A stretch of 7,382 bases of DNA from Lentisphaerota bacterium. Its GTDB lineage: Bacteria; Verrucomicrobiota; Lentisphaeria; Oligosphaerales; Oligosphaeraceae. Of this stretch, positions 1-5,422 are shown piece by piece (position 1 is the first letter of the stretch; each line of letters begins with the position of its first letter). A program made the translations under genes and the position numbers. A model generated the notes under the pieces. That model saw nothing but the letters and a program-made list of their open reading frames with translations. It did not search any database and had not been told where the DNA came from. The DNA lies in NCBI GenBank assembly GCA_012800625.1, contig JAAZIY010000105.1, forward strand, positions 1 to 7,382, in the 5' to 3' direction.

Positions 1-57
1 CTGCGGGGCAAAATGACAGGCCGCGCAAAAATACAAAAACCGGATAAGCGAGAATTT

Positions 58-77
58 GGACACAAAGACACACGAAG
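58..77 (+). repeat. Decamer repeat array A (two forward units)
   Basis: Two 10-bp units, GGACACAAAG and ACACACGAAG, match the family consensus NNACACNAAG seen at 2904-2943 and 5170-5199. As in those copies, the array is entered through TTGGACAC. It lies 47 bp upstream of the dehydrogenase start, so it would fall in that gene's leader or promoter. No opposite-facing partner array is visible nearby. Confidence 0.7.
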
Positions 78-95
78 GCGGAGTAAGCCTTTTTT
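75..95 (+). terminator. Weak hairpin with T-tract upstream of the dehydrogenase
   Basis: AAGGC (75-79) and GCCTT (87-91) can pair around a 7-nt loop and run into a tract of six T (90-95). It could end transcription from a gene left of the window or attenuate the dehydrogenase leader. A five-pair stem is weak, so this is only a candidate. Part of the stem is the end of repeat array A. Confidence 0.25.
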
Positions 96-123
96 AAAAG
101 TCCTCTAAATCACAGGAGTTTTT

Positions 124-1083
124 ATGCAGGTCTTTTTTTTCGAGGCATTTGCCGAGGAGGATGCCGCCCTGCGGCATTTTTGCCAGGGTCGTTTCACGGC
201 TGACTACAGCTGGTGCAGCATACAGGAATGGGGTTCGAGCCAGCGCCCGCCGGCGCCGATCATCTCGATACGCACGCAGTCCGCCATCCCTGATGCCTGG
301 GCTGCTCATCTACAGGGCATTTTAAGCCGCAGCACCGGCTACGACCATCTCTTGCACTACCAGAAAGCACATAAGCCCTGTCCGGCTCTGGCCTATCTGC
401 CACTATATTGCCATCGCGCCGTGGCCGAACAGGCTTTCTGCCTATGCATGGCACTGCTGCGCAAACTGCCTAAACAAATCAGGCAGTTCAAGCAGTTCCA
501 ACGGGATAACCTAAGCGGCATGGAGATACAGGGCAAAAACCTCCTGGTGCTAGGCGTGGGCAATATAGGCAGCGAGATCGTCAACATAGGCCGAGGCCTG
601 GGAATGCAAGTGCGCGGAGTGGACCCGCTGCAAAAATGCCCCGGCCTCGAGTATGGCAGCTTCGAGGAAAACGCTGCCTGGGCGGATATAGTGATGCTGG
701 CTATGAACCTGAACGAAACAAACCAGGCGTACTTTAATCAGGAAAAAATAAATATGCTCAAACCCGGAGCCATGCTCATAAATGTGGCCAGGGGAGAATT
801 CACCCCCCTCGATGTTATGGCCGAAGCCATCAACAACGGCCAACTAGGCGCCCTCGGACTAGACGTATACGAAGATGAAACCAGCCTGGGGCCGGCGCTA
901 AGAAGTGAAACAACACTCAGCCTAAACACCCACCTGCAAGCTCTAATGAAAAGTGAACAAGTGATTATGACCCCGCACAATGCCTTTAACACCATCGAAG
1001 CGGTGCAACGCAAGGCCGAACAGTCCGTGCAGCAAATAGAGGCTTTCCTCAAAAACGGCAGATTCATCTGGCAACTGCCATAA
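124..1083 (+). CDS. D-2-hydroxyacid dehydrogenase, NAD-dependent (D-lactate dehydrogenase-like)
   Basis: Likely a cytoplasmic oxidoreductase interconverting a 2-keto acid and a D-2-hydroxy acid with NAD(H). The 319 residues suit the family (about 310-340). Residues 92-116 contain the VAEQAF...LLRKLP segment that links the substrate and nucleotide domains. The Rossmann motif GVGNIG lies at 144-149, with D167 at the end of the second strand favouring NAD over NADP. The expected catalytic residues are R223 (NVARG), E252 (LDVYEDE) and H285 (TPHNAF). An IRTQS...RSTGYDHL block at 49-75 resembles D-lactate dehydrogenases more than 3-phosphoglycerate dehydrogenases. The ATG follows AGGAG (114-118) by five bases. 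The gene stands alone: a 160-bp gap and a new promoter separate it from the downstream operon. The exact substrate cannot be read from sequence; pyruvate/D-lactate is a guess. Confidence 0.9.
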   Translation: MQVFFFEAFAEEDAALRHFCQGRFTADYSWCSIQEWGSSQRPPAPIISIRTQSAIPDAWAAHLQGILSRSTGYDHLLHYQKAHKPCPALAYLPLYCHRAVAEQAFCLCMALLRKLPKQIRQFKQFQRDNLSGMEIQGKNLLVLGVGNIGSEIVNIGRGLGMQVRGVDPLQKCPGLEYGSFEENAAWADIVMLAMNLNETNQAYFNQEKINMLKPGAMLINVARGEFTPLDVMAEAINNGQLGALGLDVYEDETSLGPALRSETTLSLNTHLQALMKSEQVIMTPHNAFNTIEAVQRKAEQSVQQIEAFLKNGRFIWQLP

Positions 1084-1194
1084 AAATCAACCTGACTTAG
1101 AATGCAGGAATCAGCTTAGAGAAGCTCGAAAATGTAAATACACACCAAAAAACCATTGTCCTAGTTGTTTTTCAGAGAAATTGCTTCGTGATCC

Positions 1195-1223
1195 TTGATT
1201 TTTAAGAAAAACAATGCTATATT
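1195..1223 (+). promoter_or_regulatory. Predicted sigma70-type promoter of the abiE-like operon
   Basis: TTGATT (1195-1200) and TATATT (1218-1223) are separated by exactly 17 bp, and TGC directly before the -10 box gives an extended -10. Transcription would begin near 1230, leaving a very short leader that still includes GAGGTG (1234-1239) before the ATG at 1244. It is the best promoter I can see in the window. Confidence 0.65.
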
Positions 1224-1233
1224 TCTTAAAAAT
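1198..1233. promoter_or_regulatory. Perfect 12-bp inverted repeat, probable AbiEi operator
   Basis: ATTTTTAAGAAA (1198-1209) and TTTCTTAAAAAT (1222-1233) are exact reverse complements separated by 12 bp, with centres 24 bp apart (about two helical turns). The arms overlap the end of the -35 box and the end of the -10 box, so a bound protein would block RNA polymerase. Studied AbiEi antitoxins repress their own operon by binding inverted repeats in the promoter. Assigning this site to the antitoxin at 1244-1849 is inference from that precedent. Confidence 0.65.
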
Positions 1234-1243
1234 GAGGTGAAAA

Positions 1244-1849
1244 ATGAAATCATCAGTAAAGAGTAAAATATGGAAAAAAATACAGCGACACGGTCCAGGC
1301 TGGGCATTTTGCGCAAAAGATTTTTTGTCTGAACATCCCCGGAATTCTGTTGACACAGCTTTGTTTCATCTTGAAAAGTCTGGCCTAATCCGCAAGGTTT
1401 GCCGGGGCATTTATGACTATCCTATATTCAGTGTGATTCTTCAGGAGCTGACTCCTCCCAACATGGATCATGTTGCCGCCGCCATTGCAAGGAATTTGAA
1501 TCTGGAAATACAAGCTAGCGGAAATGCCGCATTGAATTATCTGCGTTTGTCAACTCAGGTGCCTGCGCGCTATACATGGCTGTGGACTGCCGCCGGACGT
1601 AGTTTTCATATCGGAAAAAATCATTTGCATTTTCAAAAAGCCTCCCGAAAAGATTTTTCCCCGAAGCTTCCGCAAAGCCGGATGCTTGTTCAAGCTATCC
1701 GAGTGTTAGGCAGCGACGCATTGGCTACGGAAATGCGCAATAAGCTCAAAGCCAGCTTTTCGTCTGAGCAATGGGAGCAAATCAGGCAAGACACCACTCA
1801 GGTTCCAACAAGAATACACAAGCTTATTTGTGAATTGGCTCAGACATGA
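1244..1849 (+). CDS. AbiEi-like type IV antitoxin / transcriptional repressor (DUF6088 family)
   Basis: A 201-residue protein resembling DUF6088/AbiEi antitoxins, which neutralise AbiEii toxins without stable complex formation and repress their own promoter. Residues 1-60 form a likely winged helix: an initial helix, the GWAFCAKDF turn (19-27), a recognition-helix region (VDTALFHLEKSGLIRK, 36-51) and a wing ending RGIYDYP (54-60). Residues 71-130 carry the family core PPNMDHVAAAIARN and ASGNAALNYLRLSTQVPARY. The C-terminal part (140-201) is helical-looking and probably holds the antitoxin function. GAGGTG (1234-1239) sits four bases before the ATG. The stop overlaps the toxin start by ATGA, implying translational coupling. 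Base composition is visibly more AT-rich than in the ABC-F and flippase genes, consistent with horizontal acquisition. Confidence 0.85.
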   Translation: MKSSVKSKIWKKIQRHGPGWAFCAKDFLSEHPRNSVDTALFHLEKSGLIRKVCRGIYDYPIFSVILQELTPPNMDHVAAAIARNLNLEIQASGNAALNYLRLSTQVPARYTWLWTAAGRSFHIGKNHLHFQKASRKDFSPKLPQSRMLVQAIRVLGSDALATEMRNKLKASFSSEQWEQIRQDTTQVPTRIHKLICELAQT

Positions 1850-2838
1850 ATACAGCAAACGACCTAAAAACTGTTTCCATCACGGAGAGACGAGCGGTTT
1901 TCACAAAAGTCGCCGACGATATAGGTATTCGTGTCGACATGATTGAAAAAGATTACTGGGTGTCATGGGTGCTGAACCAGCTGTTTTTTGACCCCAAAAC
2001 AGCCTCCATCTTACTGTTCAAAGGCGGCACTTCTCTGTCTAAGGCTTACAATGTAATATATAGATTTTCGGAAGATATTGACTTGCTCCTTGATTTGCGG
2101 GAAGTGTCTGACGAGAATGAGTCCTTCGAAAAATCTCGTTCACGAAACGCAATCAATACCTTCAAAGCAAAAATCAGTAAAAACACGGCAGCATATGTGA
2201 ACGACTTTTTGCGTCCTTGCATTCAAGATAGGCTTGGAAAATACTGCAACCTTGAAAGGGGTGAAACTCCAGGTGATCTGTTCATTTCTTATCCAGCCGT
2301 GTTTGCTTCCGACAGCTACATACGCCCAAATATTAAGCTGGAAATCGGCGCTGTTGCGGAGGGAACGCCGTTTGCTCCACAAAAAATCAGCTCTTATGTT
2401 GCCCAGAAACTTCCTCAACTGCCGGAAAAACTCTCAGATATTCCAACAGTATCCATTGAACGAACTTTCTGGGAAAAAATTAGTATTCTTCATTATCTGC
2501 ATTTTCTGCCGGAAGAAAAACCAATGCCGTTACGTCACTCGCGTCACTTTTATGATGTCTATATGCTTGCTAATTCGCAGTACAAACAAGCGGTTTTCGC
2601 AGGAAAGCGCCTGTTGGATACGATAGTTTCTTTTGATAGTAAAATTTACCCTAAGCGTGGTGTGGATTACGAGGTCATGAACCTGAAAACACTTTGCCTG
2701 ACTCCGCAATCTAGTCGGATCAAGGACTTGCAAAATGACTATGCCATGATGCAGGAGATGATTTACGAACCAGCTCCAAGCTGGAAAGAACTTTTAGATT
2801 TTATCGCTTGCCTTGAAGAGGAAATCCGGGCAATATGA
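1846..2838 (+). CDS. AbiEii-family nucleotidyltransferase toxin
   Basis: A 330-residue member of the nucleotidyltransferase AbiEii/AbiGii toxin family (PF08843). Motif I is KGGTSLSKAY (59-68). The metal-binding acid pair is in SEDIDL (D77, D79). A third motif with an acidic residue is IKLEIGA (163-169). The family-typical motif IV is ERTFWEKISILH (205-216), followed by RHSRHFYDVYML (230-241). All key residues appear intact, so the toxin is probably active. Characterised relatives use nucleoside triphosphates; the mycobacterial MenT toxins add nucleotides to tRNA acceptor ends and stop translation, while AbiE itself gives abortive phage defence. The target here is unknown. The ATG overlaps the antitoxin stop (1846-1849) and no good Shine-Dalgarno precedes it, so translation likely depends on the upstream gene. 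It converges on the ABC-F gene. Confidence 0.9.
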   Translation: MNTANDLKTVSITERRAVFTKVADDIGIRVDMIEKDYWVSWVLNQLFFDPKTASILLFKGGTSLSKAYNVIYRFSEDIDLLLDLREVSDENESFEKSRSRNAINTFKAKISKNTAAYVNDFLRPCIQDRLGKYCNLERGETPGDLFISYPAVFASDSYIRPNIKLEIGAVAEGTPFAPQKISSYVAQKLPQLPEKLSDIPTVSIERTFWEKISILHYLHFLPEEKPMPLRHSRHFYDVYMLANSQYKQAVFAGKRLLDTIVSFDSKIYPKRGVDYEVMNLKTLCLTPQSSRIKDLQNDYAMMQEMIYEPAPSWKELLDFIACLEEEIRAI

Positions 2839-2903
2839 GGGGGCTGCCCGTCAGTAAAGTAAAATTCACGTTGCTATTTTTACGGATTCAAGAACCCTGG
2901 TTT

Positions 2904-2943
2904 GGACACGAAGACACACAAAGCTACACTAAGGCACACCAAG
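2904..2943 (+). repeat. Decamer repeat array B (four forward units)
   Basis: Four contiguous 10-bp units: GGACACGAAG, ACACACAAAG, CTACACTAAG and GCACACCAAG. They fit NNACACNAAG with an exact 10-bp period and are entered through TTTGGACAC. The array begins 66 bp after the toxin stop and faces array C at 3069. Confidence 0.85.
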
Positions 2944-3058
2944 TAGTCTTCGTCTAAAATTATACTTTTTGCCAAAAATGCGTTTTTCACGCGATTTCAT
3001 CGAGTTTTTCTGCTTTGTCCGGCTCTCTTTTCCCAACAAACCAAAACGGGCAAGCGCC
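2944..3058. other. Spacer between opposed arrays B and C
   Basis: This is 115 bp of AT-rich, then mixed DNA with no credible coding frame or RNA gene. It starts with a TAGTCTTC stretch; AGTCTTC also follows array D. It contains a short dispersed repeat (2966-2991) that recurs near the right end of the window. I see no clear promoter. Confidence 0.4.
2966..2989. repeat. Dispersed repeat, copy 1 (TGCCAAAAATGCGTTTTTC)
   Basis: The 19-mer TGCCAAAAATGCGTTTTTC at 2970-2988 recurs at 7318-7337 with one extra C. The core is a small inverted repeat, AAAAA-tgcg-TTTTT, able to form a short A-T hairpin. Both copies are preceded by an AT-rich stretch and lie in repeat-bearing intergenic DNA. Confidence 0.5.
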
Positions 3059-3152
3059 GCATAAGCCCTTCGTGTCTCTTCGTGTCTCTTAGTGTCTCTT
3101 AGTGCCTCTTAGTGTCTCTTCGTGTCCTCCCCCCTAGTGTGACTTAGTGTGC
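3059..3152 (-). repeat. Composite decamer repeat element C (reverse orientation)
   Basis: It reads on the plus strand as a left border GCATAAGCCC (3059-3068), then six 10-bp units of TT[C/A]GTGTCTC type (3069-3128; the fourth has GTGCC and the sixth ends CCT), then a C-run, then the right tail TAGTGTGACTTAGTGTGC (3135-3152). Each unit is the reverse complement of the NNACACNAAG unit in arrays A, B and D. The element at 5281-5365 has the same organisation. It ends next to the ABC-F terminator. Confidence 0.9.
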
Positions 3153-3174
3153 AAAAAAGCCTATGCCAGGCTTT
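3153..3174 (-). terminator. Intrinsic terminator of the ABC-F gene, overlapping its stop codon
   Basis: On the minus strand AAAGCCT (3174-3168) pairs with AGGCTTT (3162-3156) around a 5-nt loop, and the T-tract extends to 3153. The stem contains part of the TAG stop (3163-3161), so terminator and stop codon are fused. The stem is only seven pairs, four of them GC. Confidence 0.45.
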
Positions 3175-5152
3175 GCAGACGGCACTGGCATTCATGCTCG
3201 AGCTTCTCGATCTTCTCGCTGGCCTGCGCCCAGCGGCTGTAGGCCTGCTCGACCAGTTGCTCGAGCCGCTTCAGACGCTGGTTCAAAGCCGCAAAATCGC
3301 TGTCAGGCCCAGGGTTGGCCAGGTGGGCATGAATCTGATTGCGCTCATCTTCCAAGGCGGTGATTTCGGCCTCGGCTAGCTCGACGATTTTCTGCTGCGG
3401 CCTCTTCAGCCTGCCGATTTCATCACGCAGCATGGCCTCTTCGCGCTTGCGTTGGCGCCGATTGACGCCGGTCGGTGCAGCCGCCGCGTTATTTTCAAGC
3501 GGTTTCTCCTGGCGCTGCACGACAGGCGCGCTTTTCGCCTGCTCCGCCTCGGCGAGCTTTTCGCGAAAATATTCGTAATTGCCATAATAGCGCGTAATGC
3601 CTTCGTCACTGAGATAAAATATAGTATTGGCCACCGCCTTCACGAACTCGATATCGTGACTGACTAGGCAGAGGCTGCCCTGGTAGCTCTGCAAGGCCTC
3701 CTCCAAAGCCTCGCGCGCCTGTATGTCCAGGTGTGTGGTAGGCTCGTCCAAAAGCAGGAAATTCAGCGGTCTGAGCAGCAGCCTGGCCAAACCCAGGCGC
3801 ACCTTCTCGCCGCCGCTAAGCACCTGCACCGTCTTTTCTATGTCGCTGCCGTGAAAGCCGAAGCCGCCCAAAAGCCCCCTTATTTCAGCCTCGCTGCGCT
3901 CAGCGGCATAGCCCTTGACGATATCATAGACGCTGCTAGCAGGCTCCATGGTGTCGGCATAGTCCTGAGACTGATAGCCCAGCTCAACGCCATGCCCCAG
4001 GCTGAGCCTGCCTTCGCTGAGCTGCAAATGTCCGGCCAACAGCCGCAGCAGCGTGGTCTTGCCCATGCCGTTCAAACCCACCAGCGCGGCGCGCTCGCCG
4101 CGTTCGAGACGCAAGTCCAGTCCGCTGAAAACCCGATGCTTGCCGTCATAGGAAAATGCGGCATTCTCAAAGCAAAAAACCTCCTGTCCTGAACGCGGCG
4201 GCTTGGGCAGACGTATTTTCGGGCCGCGCAGGCTAATCGCAGTGACATCCACATCTTCGAGACGCTCAAGCTGCTTCTGCTTGCTCATCGCCTGGGAGGC
4301 CTTGCTGGACTTGCCGCGAAAACGCTCGACAAAGCGCTCGAGCTGTTCTTTTTTACGCTCGACATTGCGCTTTTGCGCCAAGAGCCGCTCGTGCCGTTCC
4401 TCACGCAGGTGCACATATTTGCTGTAGTTGCCCGGATAGCGTGTGGTTTGACCGCCTATTACCTCGATGGTCACCGAGGTAAGCGCATTGAGCAGAAAAC
4501 GGTCATGCGAGATCAGCAGCAGGGTTCCGGCATAGCTGCGCAGGAATTCCCGCAACCACTCGACAGCGGGCAGGTCCAGGTAGTTGGTAGGCTCGTCCAA
4601 AAGCAGGATATCGGGCTGAGCCACCAGCACGCGGGCCAGCTCGGCGCGTATCTGCCAGCCGCCGCTGAAGCTGTTGAACTGATCCTGAAAACGAGAGCTG
4701 CGAAAACCCAGACCGCTCAAAATGGCCTCGGCGCGGTTCCTAAGGTCATAAGCGCCCAAATGCTCAAACTCGGTCTGCAAGATGCCGAGACGGCGCAGCG
4801 CCCTCTCTTGCTCATCACCGCTTAAAGACGAGAGCCGGCGCTCAATGGCGAGCATCTCCTCCTGTATCAACTTGATCTCAGGCAGGGCATTTTCGACATA
4901 CTCCAGCAGGCCGCACTGCTGCGCAGCAGCATGCAGCTGCTGCCGCACATAGCCCAGACGCAGACCGGAGGCATAGCTGCATTCCCCCTGGTCAGCGCTG
5001 TAACGCCCAGTCAGAAGCTCGAACAGAGTACTCTTGCCCGCGCCGTTGGGACCGACTATGCCCACACGCTCACCGCTGTGAACCGTGAAACTGGCATCGC
5101 GGAGCACCTGCTGCCGGCCAAATGATTTGCTGATGTTGCTGAAATGAATCAT
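3161..5152 (-). CDS. ABC-F family ATPase (ribosome-associated, Uup/YheS-like)
   Basis: A 663-residue soluble protein with two ABC domains and no membrane segments, as in ABC-F factors that bind the ribosomal E site and assist translation, ribosome assembly or antibiotic tolerance. Domain 1: Walker A GPNGAGKS (34-41), signature FSGGWQ (162-167), Walker B LLLDEPTN (183-190), SHDRF switch (215-219). The inter-domain linker (about 245-315) is basic and helical and includes KSSKASQAMSKQKQLERLE (281-299). Domain 2: Walker A GLNGMGKT (359-366), LSGGEK (445-450), LLLDEPTTHLD (466-476), SHD (498-500). The charged C-terminus (565-660) looks like a coiled coil, as in Uup. I chose ATG at 5152-5150, where MIHFSNISKSFG begins the first domain. 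An in-frame TTG at 5224 would add 24 residues translated from repeat array D. No strong Shine-Dalgarno precedes the ATG. The exact ABC-F subfamily is uncertain. Confidence 0.93.
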   Translation of the reverse strand: MIHFSNISKSFGRQQVLRDASFTVHSGERVGIVGPNGAGKSTLFELLTGRYSADQGECSYASGLRLGYVRQQLHAAAQQCGLLEYVENALPEIKLIQEEMLAIERRLSSLSGDEQERALRRLGILQTEFEHLGAYDLRNRAEAILSGLGFRSSRFQDQFNSFSGGWQIRAELARVLVAQPDILLLDEPTNYLDLPAVEWLREFLRSYAGTLLLISHDRFLLNALTSVTIEVIGGQTTRYPGNYSKYVHLREERHERLLAQKRNVERKKEQLERFVERFRGKSSKASQAMSKQKQLERLEDVDVTAISLRGPKIRLPKPPRSGQEVFCFENAAFSYDGKHRVFSGLDLRLERGERAALVGLNGMGKTTLLRLLAGHLQLSEGRLSLGHGVELGYQSQDYADTMEPASSVYDIVKGYAAERSEAEIRGLLGGFGFHGSDIEKTVQVLSGGEKVRLGLARLLLRPLNFLLLDEPTTHLDIQAREALEEALQSYQGSLCLVSHDIEFVKAVANTIFYLSDEGITRYYGNYEYFREKLAEAEQAKSAPVVQRQEKPLENNAAAAPTGVNRRQRKREEAMLRDEIGRLKRPQQKIVELAEAEITALEDERNQIHAHLANPGPDSDFAALNQRLKRLEQLVEQAYSRWAQASEKIEKLEHECQCRLQSLA

Positions 5153-5169
5153 GAAGTAAAATGACGATT

Positions 5170-5199
5170 GGACACGAAGACACACGAATACACACGAAG
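5170..5199 (+). repeat. Decamer repeat array D (three forward units)
   Basis: Units GGACACGAAG, ACACACGAAT and ACACACGAAG, preceded by ATTGGACAC and followed by TCTTC. The array starts 18 bp upstream of the ABC-F start codon, so on that gene's transcript it would be read as CTTCGTGT-type sequence in the 5' leader. It faces element E. Confidence 0.85.
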
Positions 5200-5280
5200 T
5201 CTTCAAAAACAGCTCTGTGGCCAATTCTTTGACCGCCTTGCTGCGTTATAAGGATATACCACAGCAAAAACACGAAAACA
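5200..5280. other. Spacer between opposed arrays D and E
   Basis: This is 81 bp between the divergent ABC-F and MurJ-like genes, so it probably contains the minus-strand promoter, although no convincing -35/-10 pair stands out. CTGTGG (5215-5220) and CCACAG (5259-5264) form a loose 6-bp inverted repeat. I see no coding potential. Confidence 0.35.
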
Positions 5281-5365
5281 GCATAAGCCCTTAGTGTGCC
5301 TTCGTGTGCCTTCGTGTCTCTTCGTGTCCTTTCGTGTCCTCCCCCTTCGTGTGCCTTAGTGGCTC
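5281..5365 (-). repeat. Composite decamer repeat element E (reverse orientation)
   Basis: It has the same layout as element C: left border GCATAAGCCC (5281-5290), five 10-bp units (5291-5340: TTAGTGTGCC, TTCGTGTGCC, TTCGTGTCTC, then two TTCGTGTCCT), a C-run (5341-5345), and the right tail TTCGTGTGCCTTAGTGGCTC. It has one unit fewer than C, and its units mix GTGTGCC and GTGTCCT types. It lies upstream of the MurJ-like gene, ending 57 bp before the start codon. Confidence 0.9.
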
Positions 5366-5410
5366 AAAGACTTTTTGGACAGGGCCATTTAGCAAAAACC
5401 AGGGATTTTC

Positions 5411-5416
5411 AAGGAG
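5411..5416 (+). promoter_or_regulatory. Ribosome binding site fixing the GTG start of the MurJ-like gene
   Basis: AAGGAG ends six bases before the GTG at 5423. This strong site supports the non-ATG start over later in-frame ATG codons. Confidence 0.8.
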
Positions 5417-5422
5417 AATTTT

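Noticed and set aside
1113..1126. AGCTT-AGAG-AAGCT hairpin after the dehydrogenase as a terminator
   Set aside because: The stem is only five pairs and no T-tract follows on either strand.
3059..3152. Possible CRISPR array from regularly spaced repeats
   Set aside because: The units are contiguous 10-mers with no unique spacers, and no cas genes are present.
3731..4192. Open frame of 153 codons on the plus strand inside the ABC-F gene
   Set aside because: It lies antisense to conserved Walker and signature motifs of the minus-strand ABC-F gene and its translation resembles no protein I recognise. It is a shadow of the real gene.
4373..4825. Open frame of 150 codons on the plus strand inside the ABC-F gene
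   Set aside because: It is also antisense to the first ABC domain, with no ribosome site and no recognisable motifs.
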